64,000 nt of DNA from Thiomonas sp. FB-Cd (GCF_000733775.1 NZ_JPOE01000002.1:2294001-2358000), one strand, 5' to 3'. Positions 25,770-35,262 are shown, counted from the stretch's first letter. Notes: generated from the letters alone by a model not told the origin. Program-made: numbers and translations.

Positions 25770-26159
25770 TCAAGCCTGCTTCGTCAATCCGGCCAGCAGA
25801 TCGCCAGCCGTTCGAAGCGACGTCCGGCGCTTCGGTGACTTCTGTGGCGGCACCGGGCTTACAGAAGATGGCAGTTGGATCACCGCCTGCGAAGTGCTCG
25901 GGGTTGCCCCGGTCGTGGGTTTGATCTGCACTGCCGATTTGCCCAAGGCCGCTGCCAGCTCACTTTTAGCAAGATGCTGTTGGCGCAACTTATCGGCTCG
26001 CTGTTTCATCGCTTGGGCTTGCTGGAGAGGCAGCTCGAACGGGCATACGTACTCATCGGGGACGTTGCTCAACCCCAGCAATGCACGATGGCACTGTTCA
26101 ACCAGTTTCCGGTCCTCTTCATAGTCCAGCGAGGCATACGCCCTGCGAAGGTGATCCAT
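25770..26159 (-). CDS. small protein downstream of tnsC (module A)
   Basis: 129 residues, ATG at 26159, 21 bp after the tnsC-like stop. The N-terminal half is helical (LRRAYASLDYEEDRKLVEQC, then LQQAQAMKQRADKLRQQHL); the C-terminal half is low-complexity Pro/Ser/Thr-rich and basic. I do not recognise it. Small accessory ORFs follow tnsC homologues in other Tn7-like elements (for example the Tn6022 group), so it is likely part of the transposition operon. Confidence 0.6.
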   Translation of the reverse strand: MDHLRRAYASLDYEEDRKLVEQCHRALLGLSNVPDEYVCPFELPLQQAQAMKQRADKLRQQHLAKSELAAALGKSAVQIKPTTGATPSTSQAVIQLPSSVSPVPPQKSPKRRTSLRTAGDLLAGLTKQA

Positions 26160-26180
26160 GTGAACAACGACCCTCTCTGA

Positions 26181-27140
26181 CTAACGGCTCCACTCCCGTC
26201 GGGCCATCTTGTAAGCAACAGAAATCAAGCGAATGAGAGGTCGCTTGAGGCCGCCGGTCAATTCAACGATTTCATACGAATCTTTGAACGGGTCGATCTC
26301 CAGGCGCCCATCCATTACCACCTTCAAGTCATCCAGATAAGCGCGGTAGTCGGGATCGTCACCATCATCGGGCAGCATCACGATGGGCGAGGACAACACC
26401 CGAGCACGCTCTTCAGGCGGTCGCTTCTTCAACTTGTGAACTAAGCTGTAGTTCATGGTGAGGGTCAGGGGGAGGCCAAGGTCGGCCAATCGGGTGATCA
26501 ACACCGACACTTGGCTGTTCGCGTTGCTGCTGCGAGTCACGAACTGCAGTTCATCGGTCAAGATGCCGCATGAACCATGCTGGATCATGCGAAGCTGCAG
26601 ATGCCTGAGATTCGCATCGGAACGGGCCTCGTACTCATGGTCGAGTCCAATCTCTCGGGCAACCAAGGTGTACATCTCTGCCTTGCCGATGTTGGACCGA
26701 ATCGGCAAATGAATGATGGGTTTGATCGGGAACGGTGGAAGTTCGGCGCACAGCTTAATTTTGTCGGTCCCATGTAGAAGCCGGGCGATCGCAAGCAGAA
26801 GGGCTGACTTTCCCACGCCGGGCTGCCCTGTTAACACGGTGATGCGCGGGTCGGGTGCCAAACTGACCTGACCCATGGAAGCGCGGATGAACTGCTCTTC
26901 ACTGCCGTAGTGCAACACAGCATGCGCTGTCACAGGGCCCATGACTTGCCTGATGATCTGCACGTGCTGATCGGACGCACGGTACGGCACTTTCAGCGCT
27001 GCCTGAAGAATCTCGACCGCAAGCTCAATGGGAATTTCATCGATGGAGCTAACGGGGACTGGCCTAATTCGAACCGCCTGCTTCAGCGCTTGATCCGACG
27101 CGGGAAGGGTGACACTTTGAATCCAGGGTGTTTGCCTCAT
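26181..27140 (-). CDS. TnsC/TniB-like AAA+ transposition regulator (module A)
   Basis: 319 residues. Walker A GQPGVGKSALLLA (about 105), Walker B GILTDELQFV (about 190), and a later sensor region LTLTMNYSLVHKLKKRPPEER. TnsC-type ATPases select target DNA and bridge transposase and target selector. The length suits the TniB/TnsC family. It lies 7 bp after the tnsB-like stop. No TniQ homologue is encoded in this module; either it is lost or the small downstream ORF replaces it. Confidence 0.85.
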   Translation of the reverse strand: MRQTPWIQSVTLPASDQALKQAVRIRPVPVSSIDEIPIELAVEILQAALKVPYRASDQHVQIIRQVMGPVTAHAVLHYGSEEQFIRASMGQVSLAPDPRITVLTGQPGVGKSALLLAIARLLHGTDKIKLCAELPPFPIKPIIHLPIRSNIGKAEMYTLVAREIGLDHEYEARSDANLRHLQLRMIQHGSCGILTDELQFVTRSSNANSQVSVLITRLADLGLPLTLTMNYSLVHKLKKRPPEERARVLSSPIVMLPDDGDDPDYRAYLDDLKVVMDGRLEIDPFKDSYEIVELTGGLKRPLIRLISVAYKMARREWSR

Positions 27141-27147
27141 ATTTACC

Positions 27148-29202
27148 TTATGCCGTTTGCTTCAAACGCTTGACTTCATCCCTCTTCTCAGGGGTACGGT
27201 CTTTGGGGCGGCCTCGACGGGTCTGACCAGAGAACCATTCCTTGCCTGTCTGCAACTTGAAATCCTCTTGTTCGCCAACCCGTTCAGCAACGACACTGCG
27301 TTTTTGTCGAGTCGCCATCTTGCTGCGAGCTTTGGCAATCTGTTCCGCCTCAATGTCGGTAGCCGGCAAAGCGTCATCGTATTCATGACCGGTGGCCGCC
27401 AGTTCGATCAATTCACCGCCGAACTCAACCCATGCAAACAAGGGCACCAAGGGGATCACGTATCCCTTCAAAGCGGTTTTCTCGGTGTATCGAACGATTG
27501 CCGCACCCAGAGTCCTGTAGTGCGACTCGGGCACAAGGTAGCGATGGCCGCGGAACCACAGCATTCCATCCTGTGCATGCAGTTCAACCGGCTTCAAAAA
27601 GCTACGAACGGCATCGGCAAATGAGACGTCGAGCAAACTGCTGCGCCCGCGCTTGACCATATACCGATAGAGATCATTCGGACTGGAGACCTTGTCCTCA
27701 ACCACGGCCCGATCCGGAGCACGGCGTGAGACATCGTCACTCCGATTTTTGCGAACGGTCTGGAAAATTTCTCGCTGCATCAACTCAATGACTGTCAAGT
27801 TACTGAGTCGGTACTCCGGGGCTCCCAACTTTCGATGAGACCTTGCGTGCTTGGACTCCACGGTGGCGTTGCTCTTGGGCTGGTAGGACGGGGTTCCCTC
27901 AGAAACTACGACCCATTTGTCCAACTCTCTTCTCACGGCCATGCTGCCACCAGGTCCTCTATCCGCAACCAAACTGGAGGGCAATCCAACGGACGGCCAA
28001 TCGTCTTCGTCAATCTTGATCCCCATAAGACGTCCAAACTCTGGCTTGGGAATGACCGCACAGAACAACGCCATCTTGTAAGCATCGGCATCTTCACCGC
28101 CTAAGGAGAAGCCGACACCCAGAGTTTTTCCCACTACGGCGTCCACCAGTTCAACCTTCTTCAATGGCGGAAGATGAGTATCTGAGAGGTAACTTTTGGG
28201 ACGCTCAAGAACCTGGGCAGCATCCATATGCGCACGCTCACCCACGTAATACAGGCCATCCATGATCTTGCCCATGTTCGGCTGATATTCGTTTCGCATC
28301 CGGACATCGCCAAGCAGGACCCGCTTGACTTCATCGCGACCGATGATCTTGTAAAGGTAGTAATAGAACTTGTCAGGCGAGGGAAAGGGTAAACCATCCG
28401 GGTGGTAAGTCTCAGAATCCCCGTTAGGAAGCTTTCGACGTTTGCAGCCGAATTCACGACGCAAGATGACGGGAATGACAGCTCCCAGTGTTCCTGCCGA
28501 TTTCGCATGCTTCCGAAACCCATCGACAATCTTCTTGATCATGTCTGGGGTCGTCCGATGTTTGTATTTGCAACCGTATTCTTCGCTGGGGCGGCCCAAC
28601 AGCGAGTGCTCATACAGGGGCGACAAGCGGTCCCAGCGTCCGCAGCGAAAACGCGGCGGCAACAAGACCCACATTCTTCTGTCGAAAACCAGATACAAAT
28701 AAAACCAGAGTCGAAATCGTGTTTCGTGGGTTTGAGTCGGCAGACTCTTGCGAGCAAATTTGTTCAGTTCGATGTCGGGATGGTCGGCTGTAAAAATGAC
28801 ATCCATCGCATCGATCGCCGGGCGGATTCGCACCAAGCGATCGACGACCTCATCTCGAGGCGAACGCTGCGACTTTCCATTCGCCTTCAGCATGGCGGGT
28901 TCTGCGTCCAAATCACGCCCTTCGATGTCCTGAAGCCAAGGAGGCATCGCGCCATCCTTGATGGTCAGGACCAGCGCGGGCCCATGTCCCCGAGCGTCCA
29001 CGTTCAGACCCTGTTCGAAGTCATGTCGAGACAACACATGAAGGGTTGCATTGCGTTGGCGCTCTGCGGAGCGCTTCATCGGGTGCTCATGAAATGCCAC
29101 CAGCAGCACCCGCTCCTTGCGAACAGTCGTCTGCAACAGGTAATAGATAACTCCCTTTTTGAGGGATTTGAATCCCTCAGGAGCCGTGACAATCGTGGTC
29201 AT
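27148..29202 (-). CDS. TnsB/TniA-like DDE transposase (module A)
   Basis: 684 residues. Catalytic triad by position: Asp about 354 (VDAVVGKT), Asp about 413 (SLVADRGPG) and Glu about 449 (SNATVESKHARSHRKLG), with the D to E spacing of about 35 typical of retroviral-integrase-like enzymes. An upstream region with DMIKKIVDGFRKHAK is probably part of the DNA-binding domains; the Lys/Arg-rich C-terminus (RQKRSV, QTRRGRPKDRTPEKRDE) likely contacts TnsC. ATG overlaps the tnsA stop (ATGA). Only about as similar to the module B transposase as the family motifs require, so the two modules are not duplicates. Confidence 0.88.
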   Translation of the reverse strand: MTTIVTAPEGFKSLKKGVIYYLLQTTVRKERVLLVAFHEHPMKRSAERQRNATLHVLSRHDFEQGLNVDARGHGPALVLTIKDGAMPPWLQDIEGRDLDAEPAMLKANGKSQRSPRDEVVDRLVRIRPAIDAMDVIFTADHPDIELNKFARKSLPTQTHETRFRLWFYLYLVFDRRMWVLLPPRFRCGRWDRLSPLYEHSLLGRPSEEYGCKYKHRTTPDMIKKIVDGFRKHAKSAGTLGAVIPVILRREFGCKRRKLPNGDSETYHPDGLPFPSPDKFYYYLYKIIGRDEVKRVLLGDVRMRNEYQPNMGKIMDGLYYVGERAHMDAAQVLERPKSYLSDTHLPPLKKVELVDAVVGKTLGVGFSLGGEDADAYKMALFCAVIPKPEFGRLMGIKIDEDDWPSVGLPSSLVADRGPGGSMAVRRELDKWVVVSEGTPSYQPKSNATVESKHARSHRKLGAPEYRLSNLTVIELMQREIFQTVRKNRSDDVSRRAPDRAVVEDKVSSPNDLYRYMVKRGRSSLLDVSFADAVRSFLKPVELHAQDGMLWFRGHRYLVPESHYRTLGAAIVRYTEKTALKGYVIPLVPLFAWVEFGGELIELAATGHEYDDALPATDIEAEQIAKARSKMATRQKRSVVAERVGEQEDFKLQTGKEWFSGQTRRGRPKDRTPEKRDEVKRLKQTA

Positions 29203-29716
29203 GATGAGCGCTTGAACCAGTCCGCAAACTCAACCAGAACATCTCTGGTTTCCGGAATCATGGGGTGATCAGGCAAGCAACGTCGGTACAAATCCACTCG
29301 GATACGTCGTTCATAGATGGCGTGCTCAAGGCAATGAAGAACAAGTTGGGGGTTGACACCTGATTTGGCAAAGTCAACCATCACGTCGATGGGGGGATTG
29401 CCCTTTTCGAACGCCTCACCCAAAGCCATCAAGATCTCGGCATGCAACACTTCGTTGATCATGGGCAACTGCGCATGCCGAATGAACAGATAACGAAGAT
29501 TCTCCCGAAGCCCTTTGGGTATCTCTGCTCTAGAAACCCTGACGATTCGAATATTGAGTTCACGCAGGTACTCTCGATATACGCGCTCCCTCGCCTCTGC
29601 TTCCTTTAGCGCCTTGGGCGAGTGGCGCTTGGTGTAATCACCAGGTCCAGGTTTTCCATGGTCTTCCGGGCTGGACTTGATGTCCCATGAAACGCAGTAA
29701 GGACCTATGGCATCTT
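29199..29716 (-). pseudogene. TnsA-like endonuclease, 5' end removed by IS1380
   Basis: Reading leftwards from the IS1380 border the frame is open for 171 codons: DAIGPYCVSWDIKSSPEDHG, then a long helical stretch REYLRELNIRIVRVSRAEI and LEHAIYERRIRVDLYRR. The CVSWDIK segment resembles the catalytic Asp-x-Lys strand of TnsA, the endonuclease that cuts the 5' ends in Tn7-type transposition. The N-terminal part with the catalytic Glu, and the start codon, are missing. Stop overlaps the tnsB start. The module therefore cannot make normal cut-and-paste cleavage by itself. Confidence 0.75.
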
Positions 29717-31430
29717 CCTAATTCCGTGACCTAAATCGCCAAGAATCTCCATAACTTGTTGATTCATAACGGTTAAATCGCTAGAATAGCGTCTTTGTCT
29801 TCTCACCCGGCGGGTGAGTTTTCGGGGGAATGCTGTGGGGTTTGGATTTCGCGTCAAGCAACTTGGTTATGACCTCACGCCTGTGGCTGGTCTGGCTCTT
29901 GTCGGTCACCATCTCAAGCGCCTCGATCCCCTGTTCAAACGCCTGGACGCCCAGTGGCCTTGCCGCGGCGGGTTGCCGCCCAGCACCTTGATGCGCAGCT
30001 ATGTCGGCTTGCTCGCCCAGAGCAAGAGCGACTTCGATGCCATCGAAGGCTTTCGAGGCGATCGTTTCTTCCGGGAAGCGCTGGGCCTGGCCGGGGTGCC
30101 GTCTGCGCCCACCCTGCGCCAACGCCTGGATGCGCAGGCCGCCCTGTGGTTTGACTTCCCCTCCCAGGCGATTGAAGCGCTGCTGCGCAAGAGCCAACCG
30201 GACTATGGCCTTTTGCCTTGCGGTTATGTGCCACTGGACATCGACACCTTCGCGATGGACAACTCGGGCACGGCCAAGGACGGGGTGAGTCGCACCTATG
30301 CGGGTGTGGATGGCTACTGCCCGCTGGCAGCCTACCTGGGCACGCAGGGGTTTTGCCTGGAGTTCGCCCTGCGGCCGGGCGCGCAGCACTCGGCCGCGGA
30401 GACGACCTACAACCTCCAGACGGTCGTGCCCATGGCGCAGCGCCTGTCGAGCGCAGGCCCCAAGGCGCCGATTCTCGTGCGCATGGATGCAGGGTTTTGC
30501 TCGGCCGCCTTGATGTCCGAGCTGCAGCGCTGCAACACAGCGGGACTGCCCCGGGTGGACTTCCTGATCAAGTGGAATCCCCGCAAGACCGATCCTCTGG
30601 AGGTCCTGCAGCGGCAGGAACGGCACGAAGCGGTGGTGTGGCAGCATCCGCGCCCCGGCAAGCGTGTGGCGGTATGGGAGATCGCCGTGCAGGTTCAAGG
30701 CATTGCCCACCCCCTGCGCCGGATCGTGCGGATCACGGAGCGCACCATCGATGCCCGGGGCCAGCAGTTCCTGGTCCCCGAGGTCATCCTGGAGGGCTGG
30801 ACGACGACCTTGCCTGCGGCCCTCAGCGCCGAGGCGATCCTCAACCTGTACGCCGGGCACGCCACGCACGAGCAGTTCCATGCAGAATTCAAAACCGACA
30901 TGGATCTGGAGCGCCTGCCCTCGGGGAAGTTCGACACGAACTATCTGGTCTGTCAACTTGCAGCGCTGACGATGAACGTGCTGCGCCTCATGGGTCAGCA
31001 AGGGCTGCTGGGGCCGCATGCACCGGTGCGCCATGCGGCCAAGCGACGGCGTCTGAAGACGGTGATCCAGGAACTGGTCATCCGCGCAGCACGCGTGATC
31101 AACCATGGCGGGCGGCTGTGGTTGGGACTGGGTGCCAACGACAAGGCGGCCCGGGCCTTTTGCGATCTGCATGCGCAGTTCGCTGCCAGCGGCTGAAGCC
31201 GCGCACCGAGCGCTCCCAGCACTCCAGGGTGCCGACCGCAAGGACTCGGCAGGCAAGCGGCTGCGCGCCTTCCGCTCCAAACGGCCGATCCAGGGCGAAA
31301 ATCGCCTGCACACGACCCCACAAACCGCTGCACCACGGGAATCAAAGCGTGAATCCGCGAGAAATCTGGAAAATCGGACTGTCACGAGCAGATCTCACGT
31401 CAAAGCATTATCTGAAGTCACGGATTCTGG
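29717..31430 (+). mobile_element. IS1380-family insertion sequence
   Basis: 1714 bp. Ends show imperfect inverted repeats: left CCTAATTCCGTGACC, right end complement CCAGAATCCGTGACT. Left flank is the broken tnsA; right flank begins exactly at the second 314-bp repeat. The flanking bases differ (TCTT and AGAG), so no target duplication is seen, which suggests deletion or recombination next to the element after insertion. Confidence 0.85.
29814..31196 (+). CDS. IS1380-family transposase
   Basis: 460 residues from a GTG. Motifs of the family: LVGHHLKRLDPLFKRLD at the start, FRGDRFFREALGL, the first Asp in LDIDTFAMDNSGT, the second in LVRMDAGFCSAALM, and the Glu in HEQFHAEFKTDMDLERLPSG. The C-terminus RAARVINHGGRLWLGL is also typical. 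Full length and apparently intact. A near-perfect inverted repeat (CTCACCCG...GGGTGAG) covers the GTG start and may limit translation. Confidence 0.92.
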   Translation: MSFRGNAVGFGFRVKQLGYDLTPVAGLALVGHHLKRLDPLFKRLDAQWPCRGGLPPSTLMRSYVGLLAQSKSDFDAIEGFRGDRFFREALGLAGVPSAPTLRQRLDAQAALWFDFPSQAIEALLRKSQPDYGLLPCGYVPLDIDTFAMDNSGTAKDGVSRTYAGVDGYCPLAAYLGTQGFCLEFALRPGAQHSAAETTYNLQTVVPMAQRLSSAGPKAPILVRMDAGFCSAALMSELQRCNTAGLPRVDFLIKWNPRKTDPLEVLQRQERHEAVVWQHPRPGKRVAVWEIAVQVQGIAHPLRRIVRITERTIDARGQQFLVPEVILEGWTTTLPAALSAEAILNLYAGHATHEQFHAEFKTDMDLERLPSGKFDTNYLVCQLAALTMNVLRLMGQQGLLGPHAPVRHAAKRRRLKTVIQELVIRAARVINHGGRLWLGLGANDKAARAFCDLHAQFAASG

Positions 31431-31744
31431 AGAGAGATTTCTCGGTGTCTTGGACTCTCCGGGGATCAGGGCAGATTTGAACAGCAGCGATAAAGCGCCG
31501 GCCATGTCAAAACGATGGCTCCGTCATCAAAGTTAGGTGGCGCAAAACCGGCACGAACCCCAACACTGCGGCGAAGGTACCAAGTGGTTTAAATCTGGTG
31601 TTTATGACGCTAATTGCTCAGAACGCCTAGGCTGATGCGCCGACGCTAGCGCGACCACAACGCTCCTGTCAGCCCCCGCAAAACCGCCAATCCTCGACGG
31701 ACTCTATTTTGCTCCGACGGAATTTATTTCTTTCGATCAAAGCT
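31431..31744 (+). repeat. 314-bp direct repeat, copy 2 (uninterrupted)
   Basis: Same orientation and nearly the same sequence as 5314-5477 plus 9777-9926; it preserves the empty ISL3 target GTTTAAAT. It begins at the IS1380 right end and ends at AAAGCT, after which the two copies diverge. The copies bracket the ISL3 transposon, the TerY-P operon and the first Tn7-like module. Confidence 0.9.
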
Positions 31745-31750
31745 GGTGTT

Positions 31751-31894
31751 CTCGCCAATTAAAGTCGAAAACAGGGCCCAAGCATTGGCGCGGCTTGCGC
31801 GCCCGCCGCGTTTCTTGGTCTCTCGCCTAAAGTCGAAAACACTGCGCCGTGTCAAACGTTGGATCAGCGCATCGGCGCAAATATTGTCGAAAAC
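31751..31894 (+). repeat. three iterated GTCGAAAAC motifs
   Basis: AAAGTCGAAAACA occurs at 31761-31773 and 31829-31841, each preceded by a CTCGCC block, and a shortened TTGTCGAAAAC at 31884-31894, all in the same direction. Such spaced direct repeats are like the TnsB-binding sites at Tn7-type ends, so this may be a transposon end. They lie between the 314-bp repeat and the IS5 element, where no gene is seen. Confidence 0.5.
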
Positions 31895-31961
31895 TTCGAG
31901 ATACTGCACACATTACTTCAGACGCCATCAAAAGGTGCGTTTTCAATGACGCAATCGCTAG

Positions 31962-33193
31962 GGAAGCGCTGAAGAAGTGGCCTTTTTGAAGAACCAGGCG
32001 GTGTCCATGGTTGCGAATCGCTCAAAAAATGAGCATTTTGGGGTCAGGAAGGCCGCTGCACGGCTGAAAACAGGGGGCGAACGCCGCCCTTTGGCTCATT
32101 TTTCATGCAGCGGACGCACCTCGGGTGTCGAAGTTCAAAATCAGCCGGCGCGCCAGCACCAGGTTCGCCATGCCGAACAGCGTGTGCAACTGCGCCGTGT
32201 TCTTCGCCAGGCCGCGGTAGCGGGTCTTGCGGTGCCGAAACAGGTTCTTCACGACATGGAACGGGTGCTCGACCTTGGCGCGGATGCTGGCCTTGATCTG
32301 CTCGACCCACTCCAGCTTTTGCTCCCAGCCGTGGCCGGCCAGCGCGCGGCGCTTGCCGGGGCGCATCGCCACGTGCCACGTCACCGGAACGCCGATGTTC
32401 TCCTCGCGCTTGTCCACGCCCTGGTAGCCGGCGTCACCGAATGCGTGCTCCTCGTCGCCATGCAGCAGGTCCTGCGCCTGGGTCACGTCAGCCACGTTGG
32501 CGGCGGTGCCGATGACCGTGTGCACCAAGCCGGACTCGGCGTCCACACCGATGTGGGCCTTCATGCCGAAGTGCCACTCGTTGCCTTTCTTGGCCTGATG
32601 CATATCCGGGTCGCGCTCGCCCTTCGCGTTCTTGGTCGACGGCGGCGCCTCGATGATCGTGGCATCGACCACCGTGCCGCGGCGCAGGAACAGCCCCTTG
32701 GCTGCCAGGTGCGCGTTGATGGTCGTGAAGATGGTCTCGGTCAGCTGCTTGTCTTCGAGCAGGCGGCGGAACTTGAGCAGCGTCGTGGCGTCGGGCGCCG
32801 TCTCGCGGCCCAGATCGATCCCCACGAAGCGCCGGATCGCCTGACTGTCGTAGATAGCGTCCTCGATCCCCTCGTCGGACAGCCCGAAGCAGTTCTGTGC
32901 GATGTACATGCGCAGCATGCGCTCAAGCCCGATCGGCGGGCGACCACGGCCTTCGCCCTTCGGGTAGTGGCCCGCAATCGCCGCCACCAGTTCGCTCCAT
33001 GGCGTCATGGTCTCGATCTCCGCCAGGAAGCGGTCGCGTCGCGTCAGCCGCTTCTTGCTCGCGTACTCGTACTCGGAAAAGCTCGTCTGCATCGTCGTTC
33101 CTCGCGCCCTGTGGCGCCCAGGATCATTGTTCCAGTTCGTTCCTCGTCCGGCCAGCGCGCGACGCCGGCCGCCGGGAATTGATCAGTGTTTCC
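31962..33193 (-). mobile_element. IS5-family insertion sequence
   Basis: 1232 bp. Ends GGAAGCGCTGAA (left) and complement GGAAACACTGAT (right) form inverted repeats, flanked by CTAG on both sides (31958-31961 and 33194-33197), a 4-bp target duplication as usual for IS5. It is inserted into a WYL-regulator gene and has separated or removed its N-terminal part. Confidence 0.88.
32103..33092 (-). CDS. IS5-family transposase
   Basis: 329 residues, full length. N-terminal DUF772-type region (GHYPKGEGRGRPPIGLERML) followed by the DDE domain: first Asp in GTVVDATIIEAP, second in AFGDAGYQGV, Glu in KVEHPFHVVKNLF with the YRGLAKNTAQLHTLFGMANL tail that is characteristic of the IS5 group. Starts about 100 bp inside the right repeat; appears functional. 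Confidence 0.95.
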   Translation of the reverse strand: MQTSFSEYEYASKKRLTRRDRFLAEIETMTPWSELVAAIAGHYPKGEGRGRPPIGLERMLRMYIAQNCFGLSDEGIEDAIYDSQAIRRFVGIDLGRETAPDATTLLKFRRLLEDKQLTETIFTTINAHLAAKGLFLRRGTVVDATIIEAPPSTKNAKGERDPDMHQAKKGNEWHFGMKAHIGVDAESGLVHTVIGTAANVADVTQAQDLLHGDEEHAFGDAGYQGVDKREENIGVPVTWHVAMRPGKRRALAGHGWEQKLEWVEQIKASIRAKVEHPFHVVKNLFRHRKTRYRGLAKNTAQLHTLFGMANLVLARRLILNFDTRGASAA

Positions 33194-33200
33194 CTAGTAG

Positions 33201-33870
33201 CGCGCCCTGCCTTCCCTGTCGACGCAAGAGTCCCTGTTGCTCAAGATGGCGCACGAGCACCTGCGGGCGCTGCTCCTCCGAAGCTGTGCAAGGCCCCGGA
33301 GGGGTTCTTCGAACAGGCTGAGCGCAGCCTTGGACCCGGGACTCAGCGAAGCTGGAGCGCGCTTGGCTGAACAAGGTGCGCGTCATGCCGACCAGCCAAC
33401 CGCTGCTGCCACCCGAGGTTGGTCCGTCCGTGTTTGAGACGGTGGCGAACGCGTTGTTCGAAAACCGCCTGCTCGACATTGTGTACCGCAATGCCGCCGG
33501 GCGGACCGTCGAGGCGAGCGTCATGCCTCTGGGACTGGCCCAGCAGGGTCCGCGCCTGTACCTCGTGTGGCGCTTCGATGGCTACGACAACGAGCGCAAT
33601 CTCGCGCTGCATCGCATCGCTAAGATCACCGCGTCGACCCTGACCTTCGAGTACCCAAAAGATTTCGATCTTGCGCATTACGACGCCGATGGGCGCTTCG
33701 GATACGGCGATGGCGAGAAGGTCCGGCTGACGTTCAGGATCGACAAGGAAGCGGGCTTCCACCTCACCGAGTCCGAGTCGCCGCTGTCGAAGGACCAGAG
33801 CGTGGTCGAGCATGAGCACTGTTATGAGATCAGCGCGACGGTTGGGGATTCGGTTATGCTGGAATGGTGA
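33201..33870 (+). pseudogene. WYL-domain regulator remnant
   Basis: Compared with the intact WYL protein at 40552-41562, this stretch encodes the same middle and C-terminal parts in the same order: ALPSLSTQESLLLK, then (other frame) PPKLCKAPEGFFEQAE, then (third frame) VRVMPTSQPLLPPEV to VMLEW. The intact protein continues past the last Trp pair, here the second Trp codon is TGA. So there are two frameshifts and one nonsense change, and the N-terminal HTH is gone at the IS5 edge. A decayed paralogue of the repressor, probably once linked with the next gene. Confidence 0.85.
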
Positions 33871-33960
33871 CTGAGGGGTTTGGGGATGCACTATGTGGGG
33901 ACGTCACGCGGGTGCCACTCGGCAAGGACGTCCGCGGCGTGAATCCGCGCTGACGATGAA

Positions 33961-35262
33961 ATGAAAAACGAACATACAGAGACAGAGACTGAGGCGACAG
34001 GCCGGATCGGCGCCGTCAGCGCAGGTGTCCACGCCCGGGAATTGCTGAACCGTGTCACGCTGCGCCGCAAGGTGGTCAGCGAGACTTTTGCGCGCGTCGC
34101 GCCGGAGTTGGCACCGGACTTCGAGTTCTTTCGCTACGCGCGGCTGGACGAGAACGCGCTTTCGGCGATCTTCGCGGAGATGCTCAGGCCTGAGGGTTCG
34201 CACGGGCAGGGGCAGACTTTTCTACGGTTGTTCCTGGAAACAGTAGGCCTGGATACCCTGAGTCCGCCGCCCGCTGTCGATGTCGAAACGGAGTCTCAGG
34301 CTAATGGCCAACGCCGAATCGACATCGTCGTGCGGGCCGACAAATTCGTGATCGTGATTGAGAACAAGCCGTGGGCCTGGGACCAAGACGACCAGCTTCG
34401 CGACTATGCGGCGTTTGTTCGCTCGCTACCGGGAGTGGGCGAAAACTGGTGGATGGTCTACCTTTCCAACCGAGAGCCCGAGGAACGCAGCTTGCCCGCA
34501 CACGAGCGCAAAGTGATGGTTGAAGACGGGCATCTCGTTGAGGTCGATTTCCGGCAAGTCGCGGCCTGGGTCGAGGCGTGTGCCAAGGAAACGCGTGCCT
34601 TGCGGGTTCGCGTCTTTCTGGAGGAGCTTGGGAAATTCGTCCGGCACGACATCAACGGGGAATTGCAATTGAATGAAGATGAAGAGGTGAAGAAGGTCGC
34701 TCTCGCATCGTCGGAAAGCATCGAGTCGACCATGGCGTTGACCCGGGCTATGAGTGGTGTCAGGATCGAACTCCTGCGGCAGTTGCGCGACGGTATTCAT
34801 GAGCAGATCAAGCGGCGCGAGCAGGGGGTGCAACTGGTCTGGGAGACGGCTGCCCTGGAGTCGTTCAAGCGAGGCGCGGGGTTCGGGTTCAAGCTCCACG
34901 ACGACCAGGATATTCAACTTCGGTTTCAGTTTGAGCGATCCGGCCTGAACGGATTTTCTTGGGGATTTCGTCGTGATGACGAATCCACAATGAGTGACCC
35001 AACCCGGTGGGAGAATATCTCGAGAACCATGAGTCGCCATGCTGGAGGAGGCAAGGCTTCCCCATGGTGGCCGTGGTACTCAGACGTCCCGGACTCACGC
35101 TTCGACGCGTCGTATCGCGATTGGGAGTGGTCGCCGAAACCATGGGTGGATATCCATAGCGGTTCGCTGGCGAGAAGGCTGGTGGAATGCGCCCTTGAGG
35201 TCTACAGTGTTTTCGATATTGCACTGCTCCGGCCGGGGTGGGGCCGTATGGTCATAGGCTGA
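33961..35262 (+). CDS. PD-(D/E)XK nuclease superfamily protein
   Basis: 433 residues, ATG at 33961. The N-terminal half carries a restriction-nuclease core: Glu in LDENALSAIFAEML (about 60), Asp in RRIDIVVRADKF (about 120) and the E-x-K of VIVIENKPWA (about 133), followed by DQLRDYAAFVRSLPG. This matches the PDDEXK_4 type found in defence islands. The C-terminal half is a beta-rich region with many Trp (WSPKPWVDIHSG). It stands alone after the WYL remnant; partner genes, if any, are not evident. Confidence 0.75.
   Translation: MKNEHTETETEATGRIGAVSAGVHARELLNRVTLRRKVVSETFARVAPELAPDFEFFRYARLDENALSAIFAEMLRPEGSHGQGQTFLRLFLETVGLDTLSPPPAVDVETESQANGQRRIDIVVRADKFVIVIENKPWAWDQDDQLRDYAAFVRSLPGVGENWWMVYLSNREPEERSLPAHERKVMVEDGHLVEVDFRQVAAWVEACAKETRALRVRVFLEELGKFVRHDINGELQLNEDEEVKKVALASSESIESTMALTRAMSGVRIELLRQLRDGIHEQIKRREQGVQLVWETAALESFKRGAGFGFKLHDDQDIQLRFQFERSGLNGFSWGFRRDDESTMSDPTRWENISRTMSRHAGGGKASPWWPWYSDVPDSRFDASYRDWEWSPKPWVDIHSGSLARRLVECALEVYSVFDIALLRPGWGRMVIG

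Noticed and set aside
29714..31434. Target-site duplication for the IS1380 element
   Set aside because: Flanking bases do not match on the two sides.
30218..31480. 420-codon plus-strand frame overlapping the IS1380 transposase
   Set aside because: Out-of-frame shadow of the transposase, Arg/Ala/Gly-rich and without motifs.
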